DNA from: Pseudonocardia benzenivorans CB1190
Lineage (GTDB): Bacteria > Actinomycetota > Actinomycetes > Mycobacteriales > Pseudonocardiaceae
Length of the DNA stretch: 45,552 nt
Reading direction: 5' to 3'
NCBI RefSeq assembly: GCF_000196675.2
Contig: NZ_CP002596.1
Location: 1-45,552 of the forward strand
The position numbers and the translations under genes are program-made. Below are positions 24,855 to 33,542 of the stretch, in pieces (within the stretch, counting starts at the first letter, position 1; each line of letters begins with the position of its first letter). Under the pieces are notes generated by a model, which saw only the letters and a program-made list of their open reading frames with translations, was not told the origin of the DNA and ran no database searches.

Positions 24855-26003
24855 ATGACTCAACGGTCCTTGGGCGTCGTCATGAACGGCGTGACCGGAC
24901 GGATGGGACTCCGCCAGCACCTCACGCGGTCGGTGCTGGCGATCCGCGACCAGGGTGGCGTCGAGCTGTCCGACGGCAGCCGCATCATGCTGGAGCCGCT
25001 CCTCGTCGGCCGCAACAAGACGAGGGTCGCTGAGATCGCGGCGGCCTACGGCCTCAGCCGGTGGACGACCGACCTCGACGGCGCGCTCGCCGACGACACC
25101 TACCCGATCTACTTCGACGCGCAGCTGACCAGCGTGCGCGAGGAGTCCCTCACTAAGGCCATCGCCGCCGGACGTCACATCTACACCGAAAAGCCGACCT
25201 CCGACTCGCTCGAGGGTGCCCTGCGCCTCGCGCACCTGGCTCAGGACGCCGGCGTGAAGAACGGCGTCGTGCACGACAAGCTGTACCTGCCGGGCCTTCT
25301 GAAGCTCAGGCGGCTCGTCGAGAGCGACTTCTTCGGCAGGATCCTCTCGGTCCGCGGAGAGTTCGGCTACTGGGTGTTCGACGGGCGCGGTCAGGCCGCG
25401 CAGCGCCCGAGCTGGAACTACCGCAGCAAGGACGGTGGCGGGATCGTCTCGGACATGTTCTGCCACTGGAACTACGTGCTAGAGAATCTCTTCGGCCGTG
25501 TCGAGGCGGTGACGGCTAAAACAGCGACACACATCCCCGAGCGCTGGGACGAGAACGGCGAGCGCTACGACGCCACAGCCGACGACGCGGCGTACGCCAT
25601 CTTCGAACTCGCCGGCGGGGTCGTCGCGCAGCTCAACTCGTCGTGGTGCGTTCGCGTGCACCGTGACGAGCTCGTCGAGTTCCAGGTCGACGGCACGCTG
25701 GGGAGCGCGGTCGCGGGGCTGCACCGCTGCGTCGCACAGTCCCACGCCCACACCCCGCGGCCCGTATGGAATCCGGACCTGGTCGAGACACAGCGCTACC
25801 GGGATCAGTGGCAGGAGGTGCCGGCGAACGCTGTCATGGACAACGGCTTCAAGGCACAGTGGGAGCAGTTCGTCCGCCACGTCGTGGAGGACGCACCCAA
25901 CCCGTACGACCTGTTCGCCGGCGCGCGTGGCGTCCAGCTCGCCGAGGCCGGCCTGGAATCCTCGGCATCCGGCTGCCGGGTCGAGCTGAAGCAGCTCGTC
26001 TGA
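24855..26003 (+). CDS. Gfo/Idh/MocA-family dehydrogenase (1 of 2)
   Basis: The 382-residue NAD(P)-dependent sugar oxidoreductase starts at ATG 24855. Its N-terminal nucleotide-binding fold (LGVVMNGVTGRMG) has an altered glycine motif. The catalytic-loop signature EKPTSDSLEGALRLA at about residues 112-126 provides the conserved lysine. The second domain contains GGGIVSDMFCHWNYVLENLFG in place of the common GGGxxxDxGxH. Family members oxidise hydroxyls of sugars, inositols or glycosides. It overlaps the DUF993 gene (TGATG) as first gene of a four-gene operon under predicted LacI control. Confidence 0.82.
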   Translation: MTQRSLGVVMNGVTGRMGLRQHLTRSVLAIRDQGGVELSDGSRIMLEPLLVGRNKTRVAEIAAAYGLSRWTTDLDGALADDTYPIYFDAQLTSVREESLTKAIAAGRHIYTEKPTSDSLEGALRLAHLAQDAGVKNGVVHDKLYLPGLLKLRRLVESDFFGRILSVRGEFGYWVFDGRGQAAQRPSWNYRSKDGGGIVSDMFCHWNYVLENLFGRVEAVTAKTATHIPERWDENGERYDATADDAAYAIFELAGGVVAQLNSSWCVRVHRDELVEFQVDGTLGSAVAGLHRCVAQSHAHTPRPVWNPDLVETQRYRDQWQEVPANAVMDNGFKAQWEQFVRHVVEDAPNPYDLFAGARGVQLAEAGLESSASGCRVELKQLV

Positions 26004-27163
26004 TGGACACGGTCATGCTTCCCCGCTGCGACGGAACCGTCGTGGAGCACGTGCTCCACGACCCGGTCCCCTGGGCGCGGCCGAGTACGCCGCTGCAGAG
26101 CCGCATTGCGTTCGCGGCCGCGCACGTCGTTGCGGATCCCTTGCGCGACAACGGACCGGGCAGACCGGTCTGCCTCGACTGGGACAGCACGCTGGCATTC
26201 CGGAGGCACCTGTGGTCCTACGGACTCGGTGTCGCGGAGGCGATGGACACCGCGCAGCGCGGCATGGGCCTCGACTGGCACACGGCGCAGGAGCTCATCA
26301 CACGCAGCGCCGCGGAGGCGCGTTCGGTCGGCGGCCGGATAGCCGCCGGTGCCGGCACCGACCATCTGTCGTCCCCGCCGTCCGGCCTCAGCGAGGTCAC
26401 CGCAGGCTACGAGCAGCAGCTGAAGGTCGTCCAGGAGGCCGGCGCCCAGGTGATCCTCATGGCCAGCAGGCAGCTGGCGGCCCTTGCGACCACCCCTGAG
26501 CACTATCGGGCCGTCTACGACCGCGTTCTGTCCCGGGTGGACGGGCCGGTGATCCTGCACTGGCTTGGGCAGGCGTTCGACCCCCGGCTCGAGGGCTACT
26601 GGGGCTCGTCGGACATCGGCGTCGCCACCGATGTCGTGCTCGACCTGATCCGCGACCACAAGGCGCAGGTGGACGGCATCAAGGTGTCGCTGCTGGACGC
26701 CGAGCACGAGGTACGCCTGCGGGCGGCGCTGCCGGAGGGGGTGCGCCTCTACACCGGCGACGACTTTCACTATCCCGAGCTGATCTGGGGAGACGGGTCT
26801 CACGCCAGCGACGCGCTCCTCGGCATCTTTGCGGCCATCGCGCCCGCGGCCTCCGCGGCGCTCCAGGCGCTCGACGCAGCCGATGACGCGGCGTACGACG
26901 CGGCGTTCGGACCGACTCTGGCCCTGGCCCGGCACGTCTTCGGCGTGCCCACCTTCCACTACAAGACCGGGATCGCCTTCCTCGCGTGGCTCTCGGGCCA
27001 CCAGCCGGGATTCACCATGGTCGCTGGCCTGCAGAGCGCCCGCAGCGTGCTGCACCTGGTCGAGGTGTTCCGGCTCGCCGACGAAGCCGGACTGCTGCCC
27101 GACCCGTCGCTCGCGGCGGGCCGGCTGCGCTGCTGGCTTGAGGTGAACGGGGTGCACACATGA
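26003..27163 (+). CDS. DUF993 protein (dihydrodipicolinate synthase-like)
   Basis: The 386-residue product starts at ATG 26003, which shares a base with the dehydrogenase stop. It matches the DUF993 family. These are TIM-barrel proteins distantly related to class I lyases of the dihydrodipicolinate synthase/N-acetylneuraminate lyase group. Segments such as VILMASRQLAAL, VILHWLGQAFDPRLEGYWG, GIKVSLLDAEHE (candidate Schiff-base lysine), VRLYTGDDFHYPELIWGDG and FHYKTGIAFLAWL are prominent. No reaction is established that I can cite. Between a sugar dehydrogenase and glycerate kinase, a retro-aldol cleavage of an oxidised sugar to a C3 acid or aldehyde would make sense. Confidence 0.8.
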   Translation: MDTVMLPRCDGTVVEHVLHDPVPWARPSTPLQSRIAFAAAHVVADPLRDNGPGRPVCLDWDSTLAFRRHLWSYGLGVAEAMDTAQRGMGLDWHTAQELITRSAAEARSVGGRIAAGAGTDHLSSPPSGLSEVTAGYEQQLKVVQEAGAQVILMASRQLAALATTPEHYRAVYDRVLSRVDGPVILHWLGQAFDPRLEGYWGSSDIGVATDVVLDLIRDHKAQVDGIKVSLLDAEHEVRLRAALPEGVRLYTGDDFHYPELIWGDGSHASDALLGIFAAIAPAASAALQALDAADDAAYDAAFGPTLALARHVFGVPTFHYKTGIAFLAWLSGHQPGFTMVAGLQSARSVLHLVEVFRLADEAGLLPDPSLAAGRLRCWLEVNGVHT

Positions 27164-28005
27164 CCGGCGGCCGGGGATCCGGGCTGGCTCGCCTGTCGCT
27201 CAACCAGAAGACGACAAACCGGTGGTCCGTGGCCGAGGCGGTGCAGGGCTGCGTGCGCGCGGGACTCCCGGCCATCGGGTTGTGGCGCGAGCCCGTCCAC
27301 GAGATCGGGGTGCTGGCGGCGGTCCAGCTGGTCACCGACGCCGGGCTGCGTGTCTCCTCGCTGTGCCGCGGCGGGTTCCTCACCGACCCCACGGCCACCG
27401 GCCGGCAGGCGGCGCTGGACGACAACCGCCGCGCGATCGACGAGGCCGCGGCGCTGGGCACCGACTGCCTGGTGATGGTGGTCGGCGGGCTGCCCACGGG
27501 TTCGCGCGATCTCCCGGGGGCGCGTCACTCGGTCGTCGACGGTATCGCTGCTCTCGTGCCCTACGCCCGGGAGCGCCGGGTGCGCCTGGCGCTCGAGCCG
27601 ATGCATCCGATCTTCTGTGCGGACCGCGGGGTGCTCTCTACGCTCTCCCAGGCACTCGACATCGCCGAGTGCTTCGCCGCCGACGAGGTCGGGGTCGTCG
27701 TCGACACCTTCCACGTGTGGTGGGACCCCGAGGTCATGACGCAGATCGCGCGGGCGACCGGGCGCATCGCGAGCTTTCAGGTGTGCGACTGGATCACACC
27801 CTTGCCCCCCGACGCCCTGCTCTCCCGGGGAATCATGGGCGATGGGCACATCGACTTCCGCGGACTGCGTCGGGCCGTCGAGGCGGCAAACTACCTCGGC
27901 GATGTCGAGGTCGAGATCTTCAACGCCGACGTCTGGGACGCCGATCCCGACGAGGTGGTCGCGACCGTGACGCAGCGCTACCTCGACGTCGTCCTGGACG
28001 GCTGA
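27160..28005 (+). CDS. TIM-barrel sugar isomerase/epimerase-like protein (2 of 4)
   Basis: The 281-residue AP-endonuclease-2-type barrel overlaps the DUF993 stop (ATGA). Metal-site strands are visible: VRLALEPMHP (Glu), VGVVVDTFHVWWDPE (Asp and His), IASFQVCDW, GHIDFRGL and VEVEIFNADVWD (Glu). This is the complete Glu-Asp-His-Glu set expected for an active metal-dependent isomerase or epimerase. It should act on the ketose or keto-sugar product of the adjacent dehydrogenase. It differs strongly from the other three copies in this window, so they are not recent duplicates. Confidence 0.82.
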   Translation: MTGGRGSGLARLSLNQKTTNRWSVAEAVQGCVRAGLPAIGLWREPVHEIGVLAAVQLVTDAGLRVSSLCRGGFLTDPTATGRQAALDDNRRAIDEAAALGTDCLVMVVGGLPTGSRDLPGARHSVVDGIAALVPYARERRVRLALEPMHPIFCADRGVLSTLSQALDIAECFAADEVGVVVDTFHVWWDPEVMTQIARATGRIASFQVCDWITPLPPDALLSRGIMGDGHIDFRGLRRAVEAANYLGDVEVEIFNADVWDADPDEVVATVTQRYLDVVLDG

Positions 28006-28006
28006 C

Positions 28007-29107
28007 ATGCGCATCGTCATCGCGCCCGACTCCTTTAAGGGCTCCGTCTCGGCGAGCGCTGTCGCCGCGGCAGTGGGCCACGGGTGGAGGGAGGTGCGGT
28101 CCGGTGACGAGATCGTCCACATCCCGCTCGCGGACGGGGGCGAGGGCACCCTCGACACGATCGCGTCGAACGACCGCGGTGCGCTCCGTCGCACGCGGAC
28201 GGTGACCGGGCCCGACGGACGGCCCGTCGACGCCGGGTGGCTCGAGCTCGACGACGGCACCGCCGTCGTCGAGCTCGCCACGGCCTGCGGCCTGCCCCTG
28301 ATGGGACGGCTCGACCCGCTCGGAGCCGACACCACCGGCCTCGGCGAGCTCCTCTATGCGGCCACCGACGCAGGTGCGTGCCGGTTGATCGTCGCGCTGG
28401 GCGGATCCGCCTCCACCGACGGTGGTACTGGAGCACTCACCGCCCTGGGCGCCCGCTTCCTCGACGCCCACGGCGATCCTCTGCCTCCCGGCGGAGGTGC
28501 GCTCGCGGCCCTCGCCGACGTGGATCTGTCAGGCCTGCGACCGGCGCCCGCCGGTGGCGTTCTCTGCCTCGTGGACGTCACCGCTCCGCTGTTGGGGCCG
28601 TTCGGGGCAGCCGCCGTGTTCGGACCGCAGAAGGGTGCGACACCGGACGACATCACCACGTTGGAGCAGGGGCTGGGCCGGCTCGCCGCCTTCTTCAGGG
28701 GTGCGCCGGCCGCGCCCGGCAGCGGCGCCGCGGGCGGGACGGCCTACGGCCTGGCCAGTGCCTGGGACGCCCGGCTGTCGGGAGGCGCAACCACGATCGC
28801 CGAGTTCGCCGGGCTTCGGCGGGCCCTGGAGGGTGCCGATCTCGTCGTCACCGGAGAGGGGCGACTTGACACCCAGTCTTTGATGGGAAAGGTCGTCGGC
28901 CACGTCCTCGACACCGCGACGGGTCTCGGCGTCGCCGCCGCACTCGTGGTCGGGCAGGTCGCCGTGCCACCCCCGCCCGGTGTGCGCAGGTGCGTGGAAC
29001 TAGCCCAACTCGCGGGCACCGCGGCGGCTGCACAGGACGAACCTGTCCGCTGGCTCACGGCGGCAGGACGACAGCTCGCCGCCTCGGTACCCATGGGCAA
29101 GGGGTAG
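28007..29107 (+). CDS. Glycerate kinase (GlxK/GarK type)
   Basis: The 366-residue enzyme belongs to the type 1 glycerate kinase family. Diagnostic segments are VIAPDSFKGSVSA at the start, IPLADGGEGTLD, LIVALGGSASTDGGTGAL, FGPQKGAT and DLVVTGEGRLDTQSLMGKV. It phosphorylates D-glycerate, in this family commonly at the 2-position, feeding glycolysis. It starts one base after the epimerase stop. Its presence as the last gene implies that the pathway yields glycerate or a precursor reduced to it, which is the best clue to the operon's chemistry. Confidence 0.88.
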   Translation: MRIVIAPDSFKGSVSASAVAAAVGHGWREVRSGDEIVHIPLADGGEGTLDTIASNDRGALRRTRTVTGPDGRPVDAGWLELDDGTAVVELATACGLPLMGRLDPLGADTTGLGELLYAATDAGACRLIVALGGSASTDGGTGALTALGARFLDAHGDPLPPGGGALAALADVDLSGLRPAPAGGVLCLVDVTAPLLGPFGAAAVFGPQKGATPDDITTLEQGLGRLAAFFRGAPAAPGSGAAGGTAYGLASAWDARLSGGATTIAEFAGLRRALEGADLVVTGEGRLDTQSLMGKVVGHVLDTATGLGVAAALVVGQVAVPPPPGVRRCVELAQLAGTAAAAQDEPVRWLTAAGRQLAASVPMGKG

Positions 29108-29109
29108 CC

Positions 29110-29878
29110 GTGTCGGGCCTGCTCGTTACGCTGACGCTGAGCTTCGGGGTCGCCTTCGTCGCAGAGCTGGGAGACAAGTCCCAACTCATGGCGATGATGC
29201 TCGCTACTCGTGATCGAGCTCGGACAGTGCTCCGGCGTCACGCTCGCGACAACCGCCGTCCAAACCGTGTCCGTCACGATCGGCTACGGCCTGGGATCCG
29301 TACTCCCGATGGGATCGATCTCCGTCGCGGCCGCGGCGCTGTTCCTCGGCTTGGGCATGTGGATGTCGGGAACATGTCGCACGTTGCTGCTCCGACGGGC
29401 GTCACTACCGTCGCCGAAGTCGCTGACCAACGCCGTCTTCGTCGCGTTCTTCGTCGCAGAACTCGGTGACCGAACGATGATCGCGACGATCACCCTGACG
29501 GCGCAGTACGACTGGCTCGGGGTCTGGCCGGACTCGACGCTCGGGATGGTCACCGCCGACGCCCTGGCGATCGCGGTAAGCCGCCGGCTGGGTCGAAGGC
29601 TTCCGCAACGGATGGTCATCGCAGCCGCCGGAATCCTCTTCGGCGGCTTCGGGGTGTGGCTGGCACTGGACGCCAGCGGTCAGCTCGGCGCGACCCATCC
29701 GTTGGTAGGCGCCATCGCGCTCCTCGCTCTCGGGGCCGTCGCGGTAGGTGTTGCGAGCATCGCGATCGTCGTCACAGCCCGGATGCGCTCACCGCATCCG
29801 GCCGAGGCGCGCCCGGGTCCGTCACCGGACAACGAGTGGCCGGTAGGCACTCCCGTACCTCGCCTCCACGCCCTGTGA
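29110..29878 (+). pseudogene. UPF0016/GDT1-family cation exporter, frameshifted
   Basis: The family has two homologous halves, each with an E-L-G-D-(K/R) motif. The first half, from GTG 29110, reads SFGVAFVAELGDKSQLMAMMLATR; the second, in another frame, reads VAFFVAELGDRTMIATITL. The frames join if one base is removed near 29231 (restoring ...TVLGVTLATTAV...). Intact members are six-span manganese or calcium exporters of 190-230 residues. As written the gene is broken; a sequencing error is also possible because the rest is well preserved. It follows glycerate kinase by 2 bases but is functionally unrelated. Confidence 0.75.
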
Positions 29879-29932
29879 ATTCGCCAACGGCGTGCGACCA
29901 ACTCTGTCAACAGACGAGGGGAACACTGAACG

Positions 29933-30499
29933 ATGAATGGTGCCGAGATCGCTGGGCTGGTCCTGAGGGCCAGCGTCGGCTCGACGATGGTGGCTCATGG
30001 GATCAGGCACGGCCGGAGCCTCGAGGGCACAACGCGGTGGTTCGGCTCGATCGGATTCGCACAGCCGAGACTGCAGGCCGTGGCGTCGGCAGCCGTCGAG
30101 GTCGGCGCCGGGAGCCTGCTGCTCGTCGGAGCGGCGACTCCGGTGGCGGCGGCCGCAGTGGTCGGCACCATGGCCGTCGCCATGCGGTCGGTCCATGCCG
30201 AGAACGGGTTCTTCATCACCGCAGAGGGCTACGAGTACGTGCTGACTCTCGCCGCCGCGTCCACCGCGGTGAGCGCCCTCGGCGCCGGAACCGCCAGCGT
30301 GGACCGCTGGTGGGGCCACGGGAGCAGCTCCTCCGGACTGCGGCGGGCGGTCTTCACCGTGGGGCTGGGGCTCGGCGCGGCCGCCGTACAGCTACGGCTC
30401 TTCTGGCGACGTCCTTCGCGTCCCGCGGTCGCCAAGCAGCGCGCGACCACTGAGACACACGTCGAACCACTCATGCCGACACCCGGAGTCTGCGGGTGA
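29933..30499 (+). CDS. DoxX-family membrane protein
   Basis: The 188-residue product has four hydrophobic helices and the DoxX opening LVLRASVGSTMVAHGIRHGRSLEGTTRWFGSIGF, followed by the VEVGAGSLLLVGAATPVAAA helix. DoxX proteins are small quinone- or redox-associated membrane proteins of mostly unknown function. The C-terminal 50 residues are basic and polar. It is preceded by a 54-base gap and followed by 69 bases before the LigB-like gene on the same strand. Confidence 0.75.
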   Translation: MNGAEIAGLVLRASVGSTMVAHGIRHGRSLEGTTRWFGSIGFAQPRLQAVASAAVEVGAGSLLLVGAATPVAAAAVVGTMAVAMRSVHAENGFFITAEGYEYVLTLAAASTAVSALGAGTASVDRWWGHGSSSSGLRRAVFTVGLGLGAAAVQLRLFWRRPSRPAVAKQRATTETHVEPLMPTPGVCG

Positions 30500-30568
30500 C
30501 GACTGGCATCATCCCAGCCCGGCCGGACCACGGGCCGCCCTGCTCCCCCTGACCGAGGACTGACACCG

Positions 30569-31663
30569 ATGGACACCTCGAAGATCGAGAGCGCGATACG
30601 AGCGCTGGCCGACGACGCCGAACTGCTTCGCCGGTTCCAGGACGATCCGCGCGCGATAGCATCCCAGATCGGGCTCGACGTCGAGTGGGCCGAGACGATC
30701 GCGCTCGGCGACCGGTACCGTCTTCAGGCCGCCGGCGTGGGCGCCGCGATGAGTCTGCGGGTCGCACAGTGGTTCATCGACCGCCTGAACGACTCGGCTC
30801 TCACTCGACGCACCCGACAGGAACTCAGCCAGTCACCAGCGCGCCTGCCGGTCCCCGCCGAGGTCGTCTTCGCCGGAGGGTGCTCGCACGTACCCGCGCC
30901 ACCGACGTCTCTCGGTTCGGCCGGCTCGGAGGCCATCAGGCGGCGAAGGGCCGCATACGACCGGCTGGCAGCGGACATCCGCGCAGCCGATCCAGAAGTC
31001 ATGATCGTCGTCGCAGAGTCTCGGGCACCCGGCTTCATCACCGGTGCATTCGTCATCGGAACGGGTTCGACGATCGGCGCGTCGACCACAACGTCTGATC
31101 CAGCACTGGCACTGTGCGGGGATCCCACCTACGCACGCGCCCTGGTCGACGCCGTTCGGGCCGAGGGACTGGAGGTCGAGGAGTCCAACCGCGTCGGGCT
31201 GGACAAGGACCTCCTCAGTCCTCTGCACATCCTGCTGCCCGAACCGGAGCTACCTGTTATCCCGATCATCACCCAGCCTGAACGGGGCTTCTCGCCGTTC
31301 GGCGCCCGGGCGTTCGGCGAGGTCCTCCGGATCGTCGTCGAGATGGCAGGACGACGCGTCGCGATCCTGGCGACGGGCGGCCCGTCGCGCAGATCCGACC
31401 GCGCCAGTTTTGGACAGCTCGCCCCTGAGTTCGACAGGTTCGTCCTGGACATGCTGAGGACCGGGAGAGGCGTCGAGCTCGGCGACCTCGAGCCGTACGC
31501 GCTGCTAGCCAACGGACGTCATGAATTCCAGAACTGGTTGGTGATGCTGGGACTCGTCGGGCCAGGAGTTGCGGCCGAGATCTACGCCTACGAGCCGGCC
31601 GGACGCGGTGACGACGAAGGCGGGTGGACCGTCGTGAACATGATCCTTCCGCCGAAGAAGTGA
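30569..31663 (+). CDS. LigA-LigB fusion-like extradiol dioxygenase homologue with damaged active site
   Basis: This 364-residue protein joins a helical LigA-like N-terminus (about 1-90) to a class III extradiol dioxygenase (LigB) domain (about 95-360). Compared with protocatechuate 4,5-dioxygenase, the first iron His (SHVPA, H107) and the late Glu (HEFQNW, E319) are present. The second iron His (normally in an NDHxxxF motif) is Arg152 (AESRAPGF), and the catalytic His (normally GGMSH) is Arg274 (GGPSRR). Ordinary ring cleavage is therefore unlikely. The frame is intact, so it may have a different function rather than being a decayed gene. It follows DoxX on the same strand. Confidence 0.75.
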   Translation: MDTSKIESAIRALADDAELLRRFQDDPRAIASQIGLDVEWAETIALGDRYRLQAAGVGAAMSLRVAQWFIDRLNDSALTRRTRQELSQSPARLPVPAEVVFAGGCSHVPAPPTSLGSAGSEAIRRRRAAYDRLAADIRAADPEVMIVVAESRAPGFITGAFVIGTGSTIGASTTTSDPALALCGDPTYARALVDAVRAEGLEVEESNRVGLDKDLLSPLHILLPEPELPVIPIITQPERGFSPFGARAFGEVLRIVVEMAGRRVAILATGGPSRRSDRASFGQLAPEFDRFVLDMLRTGRGVELGDLEPYALLANGRHEFQNWLVMLGLVGPGVAAEIYAYEPAGRGDDEGGWTVVNMILPPKK

Positions 31664-31721
31664 CAAGGGCAAAGGAGTGACGGGGCGGCCACGAAGGCCG
31701 GAGCCCTCGGGAGCCGGATGC

Positions 31722-31845
31722 TCACCAGTCGACATCGATGTATTGCGTCTTGAGGTATTCGGAGATCCCTCGTACTCGCCCTCACGTCCGAGCCCGACTG
31801 CCTCATGCCGCGGAACGGGGCTGCCGGGTCGGACACCAGCAACTG
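31722..31845 (-). pseudogene. C-terminal remnant of an aldehyde dehydrogenase
   Basis: On the minus strand three short frames in order read LLVSDPAAPFRGMRQSG, LGREGEYEG and ISEYLKTQYIDVDW (stop at 31722-31724). Together they form the standard aldehyde dehydrogenase ending (xPxxPFGGxKxSGxGREGGxEGIxEYLxTKYV). Two frameshifts within about 120 bases show it is decayed. The rest of the gene is missing, replaced at about 31845 by IS1380-type sequence. Confidence 0.7.
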
Positions 31846-32217
31846 TCTGGCCGACATCATGACTGGTGCGGGCCGAGCCGGGCGTGTTCGGGCTGGTGGC
31901 CTCGGACCCGACGGTGTCGCGCACGATCGATTGGCTCGCCGCCGACGCGGATCGGCCTTGGACAAGGCGGAGTCGAGACCAGTAGCCCGCATGGTCTCGG
32001 TCAGCACCACCGCCCCGGCGTGCGACACGACCTACGTTCCGGCCCCAATCGGCATCGGGACGCGGGTAGAACCCACTACTGTTGCTCACCTGGAGGGGTG
32101 CTGCTGATCGCGGCGGATATGGACCTTCGACAAGTCGCATCCTCGCTGCTCAGGAGCACCCTGCAGCCGCTCGACACACCCTCCGCCGAAATCACCCGTG
32201 AAAGCCCCGGGTTAGTC
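31846..32217. mobile_element. Scrambled IS1380-family remnant
   Basis: On the minus strand from about 32217, a terminal-repeat-like CTAACCCGGGGCTTTCAC is followed by a transposase N-terminus in two frames: VSNSSGFYPRPDADWGRN, then VVSHAGAVVLTETMRATGLDSALSKA, ending near 31957. Immediately next, on the plus strand (31846-31957), is an internal transposase segment: NCLADI, a shift, then LVRAEPGVFGLVASDPTVSR and TIDWLAADA. The two pieces are inverted relative to each other. In an intact element both lie on the same strand, so an inversion and deletions have occurred. No functional transposase remains. Confidence 0.65.
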
Positions 32218-32224
32218 GGCAAGC

Positions 32225-33484
32225 TCAGGGCGAGACGAGCTCGGGCTGGCCTGCGGGCGAGCCGGCGTGGATCCACCGGCCGAGCCGGTCGCGGGAGAAC
32301 AGCTCGTCGACGACCATGAACCCGGCGCCCCGAAGGCCCGCCCGGTCGTTCAGCGGCGATCGCGCGATGCGGAGGTCTCTGGTGGCCAGGGGCAGGGACC
32401 GGCCGTAGACCGCCTGGCGGATGGCGGCGATTAGCAGGTCGCCCGAGTCCGCGACGCCACCCCCGACGAGGACGAGCGAGGGATTATAGAAGTTGACCAG
32501 AGTGGCCAGCACCTCGCCAATCCGGCGCCCGGCCCCGGCCAGGAGCTCCACCGACTGCGGGTCGCCGAAATCAGCGCCGCGGGACAGGTCACGAGCCGTT
32601 AGCTCGCCGGACCCGGCCAGCTGATCGGCCAACCAGGCGCTGCGACCCTCCTGGGCAGCGGTCGCGGCGTCGCGGGCCAGCGCGCTCCCGCCGGCGAGCG
32701 CCTCCAGGCAGCCGGTATTCCCGCACCGGCACACAGTGGTCGTGTCATCGCTGACGGCGATGTGGCCGATGTCGCCGGCGCAGCCCTCCGCGCCGCGGTG
32801 CAGCCTGCCCGCGGAGATCAGGCCTGCCCCGATCCCGGTGCCGACCTTCACGAAGATCTGGTTGGCCACGCCGCGCCCGAGCCCGGCCCGGTACTCGCCC
32901 AGCGCCATCAGGTTGACCTCGTTGTCCACCCACACCGGACTGGCGTAGCGGCCGGACAGCCGGTCCCGGATCGGATAGGCGTCCCAGCCCGGCATGATCG
33001 GCGGGGCGACCGGCCGCCCGGAGGCGAACTCGACGGGACCGGGCACCCCGATCCCGATACCCCAGACCGGGCCGCTCTGGAGCCGGTCGAACAGCACCTC
33101 GAGCCTGCCGATTGTTGCGTCCGGGCCCCGTGCGACGTCCCACGGCTCTTCGTAGTGTTGGAGGAGCCTGCCCGCCAGGTCAGTCAGTCCGGCGCCGATG
33201 CTGGTGGCACCCAGCTCCGCAACGAGGACGGTGCCGAGCTCGGCGCGGAATTGCAGCTCGCGTGGCGCCCGGCCGCCGGTGGACGGCCCCAGGTTGCTGT
33301 CGCTCAACAGGCCGCTGCTGATGAGCTGGCCGACCCGCTGAGCAATGACCGTGCGGCCGAGGCCGGTTGCGCGGCTGAGCTCCGGTCGCGTGCGGAACTC
33401 ACCCGCCCTGACGTGATCGAGGACAGTTACGAGCGTGTCGATCTGGTCGAACGCGACGCCCGTGTCACCGGTGGCGGTGCTCAT
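32225..33484 (-). CDS. ROK-family transcriptional regulator
   Basis: The 419-residue protein starts at ATG 33484. A winged HTH (FRTRPELSRATGLGRTVIAQRVGQLISSGLL, about residues 30-60) precedes a ROK sugar-kinase-like domain. That domain has VGTGIGAGLI, the zinc motif CRCGNTGCLEA and DIGHIAV. The catalytic-loop Asp of sugar kinases (normally DN or ED) appears as VDNEVN, as in NagC/Mlc-type repressors. Such proteins sense sugars or sugar phosphates. It is the last of five minus-strand genes (36607 to 32225) and is the likely regulator of that set and of the divergent Gfo/Idh-epimerase genes. Confidence 0.85.
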   Translation of the reverse strand: MSTATGDTGVAFDQIDTLVTVLDHVRAGEFRTRPELSRATGLGRTVIAQRVGQLISSGLLSDSNLGPSTGGRAPRELQFRAELGTVLVAELGATSIGAGLTDLAGRLLQHYEEPWDVARGPDATIGRLEVLFDRLQSGPVWGIGIGVPGPVEFASGRPVAPPIMPGWDAYPIRDRLSGRYASPVWVDNEVNLMALGEYRAGLGRGVANQIFVKVGTGIGAGLISAGRLHRGAEGCAGDIGHIAVSDDTTTVCRCGNTGCLEALAGGSALARDAATAAQEGRSAWLADQLAGSGELTARDLSRGADFGDPQSVELLAGAGRRIGEVLATLVNFYNPSLVLVGGGVADSGDLLIAAIRQAVYGRSLPLATRDLRIARSPLNDRAGLRGAGFMVVDELFSRDRLGRWIHAGSPAGQPELVSP

Positions 33485-33542
33485 GGGGTACCTCGGTCCT
33501 CCTGCAGGCGGGCGGTCGTACTCTACGACATCGAGCGATCAC

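Noticed and set aside
25805..28335. Two long minus-strand open frames opposite the DUF993, epimerase and kinase genes
   Set aside because: The plus-strand products have clear family motifs and overlapping starts. The antisense products are compositionally biased and match nothing.
29110..29878. Programmed frameshifting in the UPF0016 gene
   Set aside because: No slippery heptamer or following structure is evident, and the family is not known for it. A simple indel or sequencing error is more likely.
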